The notes under the pieces are model-generated. The model was given only the letters and a program-made list of their open reading frames with translations, was not told where the DNA came from and ran no database searches. From assembly GCA_964543545.1 (NCBI GenBank), contig CAZIYT010000004.1, positions 186,001-250,000 of the forward strand: a DNA stretch of 64,000 nt, read 5' to 3'. Both the position numbers and the translations under genes were made by a program. Below, in pieces: positions 1 to 7,603 of this stretch. This DNA is from UBA4416 sp964543545. Lineage in GTDB: Bacteria; Bacteroidota; Bacteroidia; B-17B0; Aurantibacillaceae. How positions within the stretch are numbered: position 1 is the first letter of the stretch; each line of letters opens with the position of its first letter.

Positions 1-2025
1 TCCTTCCACATAAAATTGACGCCCGATGTTGCAGAATAATTCCCTCACCACACCAAAGGCCCGCGTGCGTTCATAGCGCAGATTTTCGCGGGAACTCACC
101 AGCACACGCGCCCGCTTGAGAAAGTAGCGGAAGATCAATTTTTTAAAGGGCTTGTTTTTCAAAGCCTTGTTCACTCTGGCCTCTGCGGCTTTCCTCAGGT
201 CGAGCTCGGTAGTGTGGTGTGTGCTTTCTGCTGTCACACCCTGCATCACGTAGGATTTCAGGATGCGGAAGAAAGCGGCAGGCTCCTGCAGATAAGTCCG
301 TGTTTCCAGCTTCAGCTCACCCACGCAGCGGTTCCCGAACAAGTTAAGGTACTCATCGATTTGTTTGCTCACCGTTGCCGCTAAGTGTTTGCTGAGATGT
401 AACCGGTACAATTCCTCTTCTGTTTTTTCCAGGAAGGCCTCTCTGCTGCTGTCATCTTTTTGGATGCTTCCCGCGATGGCGAGGCAGCGGCGGATGGGCT
501 CGGTGGAAATAATATCTTTGGCACCGCACATCAGGTCGTTATGCAGCGTGCCGTGTTCGTCGATGTTGTAGTTCAGGACAAGTTTTTGCAGGACACCGAA
601 ATAGATCATGGCAAAAAAATCATTCACCAAAGGCGCTTTCCATTTTTTCAATAAGGTCTTCTCGAAGTTCAGGTACAGGCCCATCAATTCTCCGGCGTTT
701 TTTGTGTGGAAGTCAATGGCGCTGTAGGTCTTCATGGTAGCATTAAAGTCCTTCGTGAAATCCTTGCGCATGCTTGGAAGGCCGCGCAGATTCTTCAACA
801 GGATACGCACCATGTTCAGAACCCGGATGCGTTCTCTGAATTTGCTTCGCCTGGGGAGATCCTTTAATTCAAAGCGCTCTTTCACGCCCATCATTTTCTC
901 CATGAAAGCCGCATTGATGGAATAACCCGGAAGCAGCGCCAGGGCTTTGTACCAGCTCAGCAAATTATAATACACACGTCCGTTGATCAGCCCCAGCATA
1001 TTGGCAAAGGTTTCGCTGTTTTCTTCCACCTCTTGCTCCGAAACACCCATGAGCTGCGCAAACTGCCTGTAAACCGCCTCATAGACTTTAATGATGAAGG
1101 AAAAGGTGAGGGGCGTTGTGACGCCAGGATATGATTCGATGATGTTGCTGTTGTCCCAGATGATGTATTCGCCCGAGCTGTCGGCCAGTTGCTGCGTTGT
1201 AGTAACAGGGCGTGTTTGTAGGAGGTACAGGACATCACCTTTAAAGGCAAACTCAATATCCTGGTAAGCGCTTTGGTTCAGGAACAAGGTATCAAGTACA
1301 GCACCTAATTGTTGCAGCTGTGTGTCGTTCAAACAAGGCCTCTCCTGAAGCTCTGCTAAAACCTCTGTTTTACAGGTACCACCCTTTGCATCTTGTTTTA
1401 TCTGGTGAGTTTTTTGTACGAGGGTGTTGCTGATCTCTTTTCCATGAATGGTAAAGGTATCGGCATTCAGCTCCCCGGAGACAAGTCCTTCGCCCAGCCC
1501 ATACACGGCACTGATTATTTTTTCTTTCCGGTTTCCTGTTACGGGATTGATTCCAAAACCTACGCCGGCGACATCGGCATCGATCATTTCCTGAACAATG
1601 ACGGCGATGCCCTGTGAGGCGCTCAGTGCATGACTTTCGCGGTAAGCATTTACCCGCTCCGAATGTGCCGAGCGCCATACCTGTTTGATTTTTTCAGGAA
1701 GCTCTTCCCGGGTGACGTACAAATACGTTTCAAACTGCCCGGCAAAAGAACGGGCGCTGCCGTCTTCATCCACCGCAGAAGAGCGCACCGCGAAATAGCG
1801 GACACCCGGTAATTTTTCGGAAATGCGTTCCCATAGCGCTTCAGGGAACTCATAATCCGAAATCGCTTTTTCGCGATCGGCGGACTGATGAATTACCTCC
1901 CGATATGCTTCCGCCGGAAGCACGACAAAAGCGGGCACCCGGAAGCCCAGTGTCTTCAATAGGAAGAGCTTATCGGCTTTTCCACCGTGATGGTAATTCG
2001 TGGTATGTTCTGTGAGAATGATCAT
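1..2025 (-). CDS. PEP/pyruvate-binding dikinase, rifampicin-phosphotransferase-like (3' end outside window)
   Basis: The minus strand is open without a stop for 675 codons from an ATG at 2025 to the window edge, so the C-terminus lies outside. Residues 1 to about 310 form an ATP-binding PPDK_N domain: GGKADKL near the start, RSSAVDEDGSARSFAGQ, VQEMIDADVAGVGF, YGLGEGLVSGELNAD and LQTRPVT. After that come about 365 mostly helical residues (for example NIIESYPGVTTPLTF, INGRVYYNL, LFGNRCVGE) with no phosphohistidine motif in view. In PEP synthase the His domain follows the ATP domain closely, so this order (ATP, long middle, His presumably last) matches rifampicin-phosphotransferase-like enzymes better. 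The start overlaps the stop of the UbiA-like gene as ATGA, so translation is probably coupled. The substrate is unknown; transfer of phosphate from ATP to a small molecule is inferred from the family. Confidence 0.85.
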   Translation of the reverse strand, partial: MIILTEHTTNYHHGGKADKLFLLKTLGFRVPAFVVLPAEAYREVIHQSADREKAISDYEFPEALWERISEKLPGVRYFAVRSSAVDEDGSARSFAGQFETYLYVTREELPEKIKQVWRSAHSERVNAYRESHALSASQGIAVIVQEMIDADVAGVGFGINPVTGNRKEKIISAVYGLGEGLVSGELNADTFTIHGKEISNTLVQKTHQIKQDAKGGTCKTEVLAELQERPCLNDTQLQQLGAVLDTLFLNQSAYQDIEFAFKGDVLYLLQTRPVTTTQQLADSSGEYIIWDNSNIIESYPGVTTPLTFSFIIKVYEAVYRQFAQLMGVSEQEVEENSETFANMLGLINGRVYYNLLSWYKALALLPGYSINAAFMEKMMGVKERFELKDLPRRSKFRERIRVLNMVRILLKNLRGLPSMRKDFTKDFNATMKTYSAIDFHTKNAGELMGLYLNFEKTLLKKWKAPLVNDFFAMIYFGVLQKLVLNYNIDEHGTLHNDLMCGAKDIISTEPIRRCLAIAGSIQKDDSSREAFLEKTEEELYRLHLSKHLAATVSKQIDEYLNLFGNRCVGELKLETRTYLQEPAAFFRILKSYVMQGVTAESTHHTTELDLRKAAEARVNKALKNKPFKKLIFRYFLKRARVLVSSRENLRYERTRAFGVVRELFCNIGRQFYVEG

Positions 2026-2960
2026 AGATTGAGTAATTGGCGTATCATCGGAACTCCGCCAAGGGTCATGTACATGCCAATGGTCCAGAGGGCGGAAGCA
2101 TATTCAATGAGCTTGGAATATTTTTCGGATGGTCGGTGCAGGAATAAAAAAGCAGGCAGGCTACACAGTGCAAAAAAGAACAGGAGAATGAGGAAGCCGG
2201 TGAGGCCATACCCGGCAAACCAGGAAGCGAGCAAGCTAAAGCTAAAGGTGACTAATAACACGAGAACCCAAAGCTTCGTGGCTTTTTCTGCGCCCATCAT
2301 CGTGGAGTAGGTGTTGAATTCTTCTTTCTCCGGCACGCGGATCTTTCTGCCGATCTCCAATACAATGCCGTTCATAAACGATACGAGGAAAAAAAAGATC
2401 AGGCCTTTCGGCGCTTCCACGCCTGCCAGGAGCCAGTCGAGGCCGCTGGCATACATGTCTATTAAAGGAATGATCAGCATGTGCGATACCACGTACCAGA
2501 ACTGGTGTTTTTTCAGCCATTCGCCCACAAAAAATTCTTTTCCCATCAGGCAGAGGTACGCGATCACAAGGCCATAGAGAATCAGCATCTTCGGAAAAAA
2601 GCAGGTGTTCAACGCTAATTGAATGACAACAGCCACCACTCCCGTCATGGCCAGCTCTTTGAAAGAGATCAATCCCCGCGGTACCGGCAAATGGCTTCTG
2701 TAGTTCGCATCATCTTCGGCGTCCTTAAACTCATCAAACACGCGCACCAGAAAGAAAAGCGTGATGGTGGTAGCCACCCCAACCAAAAAGGTGCTTAAAC
2801 TTACAAAGCCTTCCGCGCCGCGGCAAATCCTGGAATAAGAAATCGCCGAGAAGCTGAATGAGGCTACGAGCAAGCCATGCCCGAGGAAAGGAAAGCGCTC
2901 TTTCTGGTAAATGAGAAAACGCCTGATGAATGAATAGGAATTTTGTTCTTGTAGGGACAT
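2022..2960 (-). CDS. UbiA-like membrane prenyltransferase family protein
   Basis: A 312-residue polytopic membrane protein with about eight hydrophobic segments. Residues 76-84 read DEFKDAEDD, followed by RSHLPVPRGL, which fits the first Asp-rich Mg-diphosphate motif of UbiA prenyltransferases and the Arg/Pro/Gly stretch after it. The second Asp motif is replaced near residues 202-214 by EIGRKIRVPEKEE, although NTYS and MGAEKA after it keep the family pattern. The start at 2960 (MSLQEQ) is preferred over an upstream in-frame codon at 3005, because 3002-3017 is a palindromic intergenic element. UbiA enzymes move a prenyl group from a diphosphate to an acceptor in the membrane; the acceptor here cannot be read. 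It is followed by the dikinase gene with a 4-base overlap and preceded by HMG-CoA reductase, which suggests isoprenoid or lipid chemistry. Confidence 0.75.
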   Translation of the reverse strand: MSLQEQNSYSFIRRFLIYQKERFPFLGHGLLVASFSFSAISYSRICRGAEGFVSLSTFLVGVATTITLFFLVRVFDEFKDAEDDANYRSHLPVPRGLISFKELAMTGVVAVVIQLALNTCFFPKMLILYGLVIAYLCLMGKEFFVGEWLKKHQFWYVVSHMLIIPLIDMYASGLDWLLAGVEAPKGLIFFFLVSFMNGIVLEIGRKIRVPEKEEFNTYSTMMGAEKATKLWVLVLLVTFSFSLLASWFAGYGLTGFLILLFFFALCSLPAFLFLHRPSEKYSKLIEYASALWTIGMYMTLGGVPMIRQLLNL

Positions 2961-3001
2961 AGTTGGTATAATAAGTTTATTTCTATATCGTTGACCTCGA
3001 G

Positions 3002-3017
3002 TCACGACACGTCGTGA
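3002..3017. repeat. Palindrome TCACGAC-AC-GTCGTGA
   Basis: Seven-base perfect arms around a two-base centre. The same core, TCACGACnnGTCGTGA, recurs at 7471-7500, with variation at 52244-52275 and partly at 52318-52331, always between genes. It lies between the HMGR stop and the UbiA-like start. Confidence 0.7.
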
Positions 3018-3025
3018 TCAATCAA

Positions 3026-3060
3026 CGAATGGTGGTTGAGGCTCTCGAAACCACCATTCG
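3026..3060. terminator. Hairpin between HMGR and UbiA-like gene
   Basis: Perfect 12-bp arms (CGAATGGTGGTT and its complement) with an 11-base loop. The U-rich run follows on the plus-strand side, so it is not a textbook terminator for the minus-strand HMGR gene. It may still end transcription or stabilise the HMGR mRNA 3' end. If so, the UbiA-like gene has its own promoter. Confidence 0.5.
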
Positions 3061-3068
3061 TTTGAAAT

Positions 3069-4346
3069 TTATTTTTTCCTTCCGAACAGGCGATGCGCTT
3101 TCGAGAAATTTCCGTTAGCCATCGCAGCCGCAATGCTTAGCTCACCAGCCAGGATCGTGGCCCCGCAGATCTCTGCAAACTTTCGCGCAGAGCCCGGTCC
3201 TTCACAGCCAATCAACTTCAGGCATTCCTTCTGTGTGGGCAAGTGCGTGCCGCCACCAACAGTGCCAACGGTAAGGCTTGGCAGGGTCACGCACACATAG
3301 AGGTCATCGTTGCTGTTTACTTCCATGCGCGTAATCCCGACATAGGCTTCCGCCACGCAGGCTACGTCCTGTCCCGTTGCCAGGAATATAGCGGTAAGCC
3401 CGTTGGCAAAATGCCCCTGGATGCCGATGCCCCCGCTCTGCACGGCCGTCACCGACGACGATTGCCAGTATTGCGCAATGTCTTTGGGCGTTGTGCCTAA
3501 TACTTCCTTCACAATTTTTTTAGTGATGATCGCTTCGGCGGTTACTTTTTTACCGCGCACACTGGTGAAGGATAAAGTAGTTGCTTTTTTATCGCCGGAG
3601 TAATTGCTCTCAATGAACCAGAACTCGGGTTTTACCGGTGTGCGTTCCAGGATATAGGTACAGATCGCTTCCGTACAGAGTGTCACCATGTTTTGTCCTG
3701 CCGCATCGCCGGTTGTATATTCAAACACCAGGACCACCTGGTTGCCTTCCATGTTGAGGCGCATGTCTTCCAGTTTGGCATAGCGGCTGGCTTTGGAAAC
3801 AATGTCGCGGAAAATGTCGATCTGTTGTAAGACCCATTGCATAAATTGTCCTACCTGGTTAAGGCTGAAAAATTTGAAGAGCGGTGCACGCTGTACGCCT
3901 TCGGTTAAGCATACCGATACAATGCCTCCGCAGAGGCGCGTGGCTTTGGCGCCGCGGTGGTAGGAGGCGATGAGCGCTCCTTCGCTCGTTGCCAGGGGAA
4001 CATAAAAATCGCCGTTGGCAATGGTCCCTTTGATGGCTAAAGGCCCGATCACACCGGTAGGTACCTGCGTGAGTCCAATGAACTGCTCAATGTTTCCCTG
4101 GTAAATATCGGGTTCCGGCATCTGGCTTTTGCCGGAAAGGATGCTCAGGTCGGCGCCCGTTTGCTGGCTTAAAAATTCAAGGCGCTTTTGTTGCGATTCC
4201 CTGCTCCATGATAGAGGCTCTGGAATTTTCAGCTGAGTAGTCGCAGCATCCGGGTCGAGTTTCAGGTCATCCAACAGCAGGTTGTATGATTTGATCCTTC
4301 CGATCAGTTCCAGTAATTTTTGAGCTTTTGCAGATGATGTTGACAT
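3069..4346 (-). CDS. Hydroxymethylglutaryl-CoA reductase
   Basis: Catalyses NAD(P)H-dependent reduction of HMG-CoA to mevalonate, the committed step of the mevalonate pathway. The 425-residue protein starts best at 4346 (MSTSSAKAQ). Family motifs in order: QFIGLTQVPTGVIGP (88-102), ATSEGALIASYHRGAKA with catalytic Glu122, DAAGQNMVT (214-222), GDKKAT with the catalytic Lys near 253, FLATGQD with Asp327, GTVGGGTHLPTQ (361-372), and KAHRLFG at the C-terminus supplying His418. All four catalytic residues are therefore present. There is no membrane anchor. The sequence around DKKA and GTVGGGT looks more like class I than class II enzymes. The MEP-pathway gene ispF is in the same window (43102-43584), so mevalonate may be used for something other than, or in addition to, bulk isoprenoid supply. 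Confidence 0.93.
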   Translation of the reverse strand: MSTSSAKAQKLLELIGRIKSYNLLLDDLKLDPDAATTQLKIPEPLSWSRESQQKRLEFLSQQTGADLSILSGKSQMPEPDIYQGNIEQFIGLTQVPTGVIGPLAIKGTIANGDFYVPLATSEGALIASYHRGAKATRLCGGIVSVCLTEGVQRAPLFKFFSLNQVGQFMQWVLQQIDIFRDIVSKASRYAKLEDMRLNMEGNQVVLVFEYTTGDAAGQNMVTLCTEAICTYILERTPVKPEFWFIESNYSGDKKATTLSFTSVRGKKVTAEAIITKKIVKEVLGTTPKDIAQYWQSSSVTAVQSGGIGIQGHFANGLTAIFLATGQDVACVAEAYVGITRMEVNSNDDLYVCVTLPSLTVGTVGGGTHLPTQKECLKLIGCEGPGSARKFAEICGATILAGELSIAAAMANGNFSKAHRLFGRKK

Positions 4347-4841
4347 GTTATAGGGTTTAAATGAAATCCGTATCAAAAGTAATTGCCTTATCAACGTTTA
4401 TAAAACGGAAAAATGATGTGGCATTCTTGATAATTGCAAAAATCACAAAATGCCGACGCCTTACAGCAGGGATTCCTGAATAGTTGCATTTTTTGCAGAT
4501 TGAAAAATGCAATTTGGTCTTTTTGCCCGATTATTAGGCCTTTCACCTGTATTTTTTAATCATAAAAGATGTAAAATCCGGGCAGGCCATGTTATTATAC
4601 CATTAAGTAAAATGAGGAGGAATACGTATAAATACGCATTATAAATATCCCGGGAAGGCTGGTTTTATGGAATGAATAATTTAAACTAAATCACAAACAG
4701 GTTTCAATCACTTATATCATCTGTTTACTCATTTCACTGTAACTAAGGATTTTAAATGACGTATAAGATTATATTCAGATGGCATAACATTGGAGTTGGT
4801 TGTAAAGAAGAAAATACCCTTAACACTCAAAAAATACCAGT
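4347..4841. other. Divergent intergenic region between HMGR and sigma factor genes
   Basis: About 495 AT-rich bases with no convincing gene. It must hold the promoters for HMGR (minus) and the sigma factor (plus). A hairpin with 10-base arms (TTGCATTTTT at 4484-4493, its complement at 4503-4512) sits in the middle. I see no clear TAnnTTTG box close to either start. Confidence 0.6.
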
Positions 4842-5708
4842 ATGAGACAGCTAAAAATCACCAAACAGATTACGAACCGGGAAACAGCATCACTCGATAT
4901 GTATTTGCAGGATATTGGAAGAGTAGAACTGATTACAGCCGATGAAGAGGTAACACTGGCACAACGTATTAAGGCGGGTGATCAGAAAGCACTGGATAAG
5001 CTGGTGAAAGCCAATCTCCGTTTCGTGGTATCGGTTTCCAAGCAATACCAGAATCAGGGGCTGAGTCTTCCGGATCTGATCAATGAAGGTAATATGGGGC
5101 TCATCAAAGCGGCACAACGTTTTGATGAAACACGGGGCTTTAAGTTTATTTCTTACGCCGTATGGTGGATCAGGCAAAGCATCCTGCAGGCATTGGCCGA
5201 ACAATCCAGGATTGTGCGCTTACCCTTAAATAAGATCGGCGCCATCAACAAAATCAATAAAACATTTGCCAAATTGGAGCAGGAACTCGAGCGCGAGCCC
5301 ATCGCGGAAGAGATCTCCGAGCTCCTGGACATTCTGCCGGAAGATATCCGCGAAACCATGAAAAACCAGGGAAGGCACATGAGCATGGATGCTCCTCTCG
5401 GTAACCTCGAAGATGGCGGCAGCATGTATGAATTACTCGAAAATACACATGAAGTTACGCCCGATAATGAGCTCATCAAGGAAAGCCTCCGCAATGAGAT
5501 CGACAGGGCGCTCACGGGCCTTACCTCCCGCGAGGCCGATGTGGTTCGCTTATATTATGGCCTGAGTGGCGGCCATTCACACTCGCTCGAAGAGATCGGC
5601 GAAAAGTTTGAGCTTACCCGCGAAAGGGTTCGCCAGATCAAGGAAAAAGCAGTGCGTCGCTTGAAGCATGCTTCCAAGAGCAGGATTTTGAAAGATTATT
5701 TAGGTTAG
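4842..5708 (+). CDS. rpoD: RNA polymerase primary sigma factor (sigma-70 family)
   Basis: Directs core RNA polymerase to housekeeping promoters. It is 288 residues long, the short form typical of Bacteroidota, without region 1.1. Region 1.2 is at DMYLQDIGRVELITADEEV; region 2 contains NLRFVVSVSKQYQNQGL, DLINEGNMGL and FISYAVWWIRQSILQAL (the -10 recognition and melting helix); region 3 includes VRLPLNKIGAINK; region 4 ends with LTSREADVVRLYYGL and the helix-turn-helix SLEEIGEKFELTRERVRQIK. Start: ATG at 4842 (MRQLKITKQIT), the conserved N-terminus in this phylum. It stands alone, followed by a clear terminator. Confidence 0.96.
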   Translation: MRQLKITKQITNRETASLDMYLQDIGRVELITADEEVTLAQRIKAGDQKALDKLVKANLRFVVSVSKQYQNQGLSLPDLINEGNMGLIKAAQRFDETRGFKFISYAVWWIRQSILQALAEQSRIVRLPLNKIGAINKINKTFAKLEQELEREPIAEEISELLDILPEDIRETMKNQGRHMSMDAPLGNLEDGGSMYELLENTHEVTPDNELIKESLRNEIDRALTGLTSREADVVRLYYGLSGGHSHSLEEIGEKFELTRERVRQIKEKAVRRLKHASKSRILKDYLG

Positions 5709-5730
5709 TTTGTTCCTTGTTTGTTTGTGA

Positions 5731-5763
5731 AAAGAGGTTCCTTTTAGCTCGGGAGCCTCTTTT
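5731..5763 (+). terminator. Rho-independent terminator of the sigma factor gene
   Basis: Stem AAAGAGGTTCC / GGAGCCTCTTTT (one G-T pair) with a 10-base loop, then a T-rich tail, 22 bases after the stop codon. Confidence 0.85.
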
Positions 5764-5777
5764 TATTTAGTGAGACC

Positions 5778-5874
5778 CGCGTTTCAAAAGGCGATAGCCG
5801 CATTGAAACGCGTAGGTCGAACTAATCCCGCCACATGGCGGGATCTGTTTTGCACAAGCCCCACTTCGGGCTTG
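5778..5874. repeat. Three consecutive palindromic elements in the sigma factor-rpe gap
   Basis: The 363-base gap between the sigma factor gene and rpe holds three inverted repeats in a row: CGCGTTTCAA with its complement (5778-5812), ATCCCGCCA-CA-TGGCGGGAT (5825-5844), and CAAGCCC/GGGCTTG (5855-5874). The rest, 5875-6071, is AT-rich and contains the rpe promoter. The elements look like dispersed intergenic repeats rather than parts of a gene. Confidence 0.65.
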
Positions 5875-6043
5875 GTTTTGATCTTATTCTTCTCCATGCC
5901 GCACAGGATTTTGAACCCCAATTTCCTCCCGGTTTACTAAAACTTATTGGCATTAGTTTTTGTTATACCCTGTGTTATAGTTTTTTAACCGGAAATGCCC
6001 TTTTTGTTTAAAGTATTTTCGGTCAATCCTGACTATAATTTTC

Positions 6044-6051
6044 TATTTTTG
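6044..6051 (+). promoter_or_regulatory. Putative -7 box TATTTTTG upstream of rpe
   Basis: It matches the Bacteroidota -7 consensus TAnnTTTG and lies 20 bases before the rpe ATG. No good TTTG -33 element is visible at the usual distance, so the call is tentative. Confidence 0.45.
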
Positions 6052-6071
6052 GTTCACCATTTAAAAAAATT

Positions 6072-6728
6072 ATGTCACATATTGTAGCGCCATCTGTTCT
6101 GTCTGCCGATTTCGGAAACCTGCAAAGGGATATTGAAATGATCAATGCCTCCGATGCCGATTGGTTCCATGTGGATATTATGGACGGCTTGTTTGTTCCT
6201 AATATTTCCTTCGGATTCCCGGTATTGAAAGTGCTTCAGAAGTATGCCAAAAAGCCACTGGATGTGCATCTGATGATCGAAGACCCCGATCGCTATACAC
6301 AGGCCTTTAAAGATGCCGGAGCGAATACGCTGACGGTTCATATCGAGGCCAGCAGGCACCTGCACCGCAATATCCAGAATATTAAAGCGGCAGGCATGAA
6401 AGCAGGTGTGGCACTAAATCCTCATACCAACATTCACCTGCTGGAAGACATCATCTGCGACATCGACCTGATCTGTGTGATGAGCGTGAACCCTGGCTTC
6501 GGCGGACAAAAGTTCATCGAAAATACCTTTGCCAAGGTGATTGCCCTGAAAAAAATGATCACGGACAAAAATTCCAAAGCATTGATCGAGATTGACGGCG
6601 GCGTCGACCTCAATAATTACCACAAACTGATCGTTTCCGGCGCTGATGTGCTGGTGGCGGGAAATACGGTCTTCGGCAGCGAAGACCCGCTTAATACCAT
6701 CAAACAATTAAAACTAAAACAAGTATAA
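6072..6728 (+). CDS. rpe: Ribulose-phosphate 3-epimerase
   Basis: Interconverts ribulose 5-phosphate and xylulose 5-phosphate in the pentose phosphate pathway, in the cytoplasm. The 218-residue TIM barrel has the usual length. Signatures: APSVLSADFGNL at the N-terminus, WFHVDIMDGLFVPNISFG (metal-binding His and catalytic Asp), LDVHLMIEDP, VMSVNPGFGGQKF, IEIDGGVDLNN and VAGNTVFG near the C-terminus (phosphate binding). Only 19 bases separate it from the superoxide dismutase gene, and a terminator follows the latter, so the two probably form one transcript. Confidence 0.96.
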   Translation: MSHIVAPSVLSADFGNLQRDIEMINASDADWFHVDIMDGLFVPNISFGFPVLKVLQKYAKKPLDVHLMIEDPDRYTQAFKDAGANTLTVHIEASRHLHRNIQNIKAAGMKAGVALNPHTNIHLLEDIICDIDLICVMSVNPGFGGQKFIENTFAKVIALKKMITDKNSKALIEIDGGVDLNNYHKLIVSGADVLVAGNTVFGSEDPLNTIKQLKLKQV

Positions 6729-6747
6729 ACCCTAAACAAACCAAGCT

Positions 6748-7362
6748 ATGGCATTCGAATTACCAAAATTACCGTACGCGTTCAACGCTCTGGAGCCACA
6801 TATTGATGCAAAAACCATGGAGATCCACCATGACAAGCACCACCAGGCTTATGTGACGAATCTTAATAAAGCGATTGAAGGAACCGATGCAGAGAAATTG
6901 AGCATCGAAGAGATCTGCAAGAACATTTCAAAATATCCTGCTGCCGTGCGTAACAACGGTGGCGGTCACTACAACCACTCTTTGTTCTGGGAGATCATGG
7001 CGCCTAACGCAGGTGGCATGCCTACAGGCGACCTGGCAAAAGCCATTGAAACCGACCTGGGTGGTTTCGAAAAATTTAAAGCGGATTTTTCCAATGCAGG
7101 CGCTACACGCTTTGGCTCAGGCTGGGCATGGCTGTGTGTGAAAGAAGGAAAATTAGCGGTATGCTCTACTCCTAACCAGGACAATCCACTGATGGATATT
7201 GCCGATGCAGGTTGCAAAGGCACGCCGATCCTGGGCATGGATGTGTGGGAGCACGCGTATTACCTGAATTACCAGAACCGTCGCCCGGACTACATGGCGG
7301 CGTTCTTCAACGTGATCAACTGGAACAAAGTGGCTGAGCTTTACGCGGCTGCTAAGAAATAA
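6748..7362 (+). CDS. Superoxide dismutase, Fe/Mn family
   Basis: Converts superoxide to oxygen and hydrogen peroxide. The 204-residue length is normal. The protein begins FELPKLPYAFNALEPHID, and the metal ligands can be placed: His in MEIHHDKHHQAYV, His in HYNHSLFWEIM, and Asp and His in GMDVWEHAYYLNYQNRR. No signal peptide is present, so it should be cytoplasmic. Metal preference (iron, manganese or either) cannot be decided by eye. It is the second gene of a likely rpe-sod transcript that ends at the hairpin at 7389-7420. Confidence 0.95.
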   Translation: MAFELPKLPYAFNALEPHIDAKTMEIHHDKHHQAYVTNLNKAIEGTDAEKLSIEEICKNISKYPAAVRNNGGGHYNHSLFWEIMAPNAGGMPTGDLAKAIETDLGGFEKFKADFSNAGATRFGSGWAWLCVKEGKLAVCSTPNQDNPLMDIADAGCKGTPILGMDVWEHAYYLNYQNRRPDYMAAFFNVINWNKVAELYAAAKK

Positions 7363-7388
7363 AACGATTGTTTTAAGTTATTTCAAAA

Positions 7389-7420
7389 AAAGCCCTCACA
7401 ATATTCATTGTGGGGGCTTT
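7389..7420 (+). terminator. Terminator after superoxide dismutase
   Basis: Stem AAAGCCCTCACAAT / ATTGTGGGGGCTTT with a four-base loop, followed by a T-rich stretch, 26 bases after the stop. Confidence 0.85.
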
Positions 7421-7470
7421 CCTTTTTACTGCGAATGCCGCGCCAGGGATCGAGCGCCTGTCTGAGCTCT

Positions 7471-7500
7471 CCCCTCATCACGACTCGTCGTGATGAGGGG
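7471..7500. repeat. 30-bp palindrome with CACGAC-TC-GTCGTG core
   Basis: Fourteen-base perfect arms around TC, beginning CCCCTCATCACGAC. It shares the TCACGACnnGTCGTGA core with the element at 3002-3017. It lies between two terminators in the convergent gap between superoxide dismutase and the metalloprotease. Confidence 0.75.
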
Positions 7501-7543
7501 AAGCGAGTAGCGAGAGCCCGCCCGGGCGCCCAAAATACTAGAC

Positions 7544-7581
7544 AAAAAAAAGTCCTCACGAAATATCATGAGGACTTTTTT
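7544..7581 (-). terminator. Terminator after the metalloprotease gene
   Basis: Stem AAAAAAAGTCCTCA / TGAGGACTTTTTT, T-rich on both strands. It lies 22 bases beyond the metalloprotease stop on the minus strand and could also stop plus-strand read-through. Confidence 0.85.
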
Positions 7582-7603
7582 GTTTTAATGTTTTTGTTAT
7601 TTC

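Noticed and set aside
987..1853. Short minus-strand frames at 987-1256, 1370-1678 and 1650-1853 suggesting a broken gene
   Set aside because: They are other frames of a single uninterrupted reading frame that runs 1-2025 on the same strand and encodes PEP/pyruvate-binding motifs throughout. No frameshift or stop exists in it.
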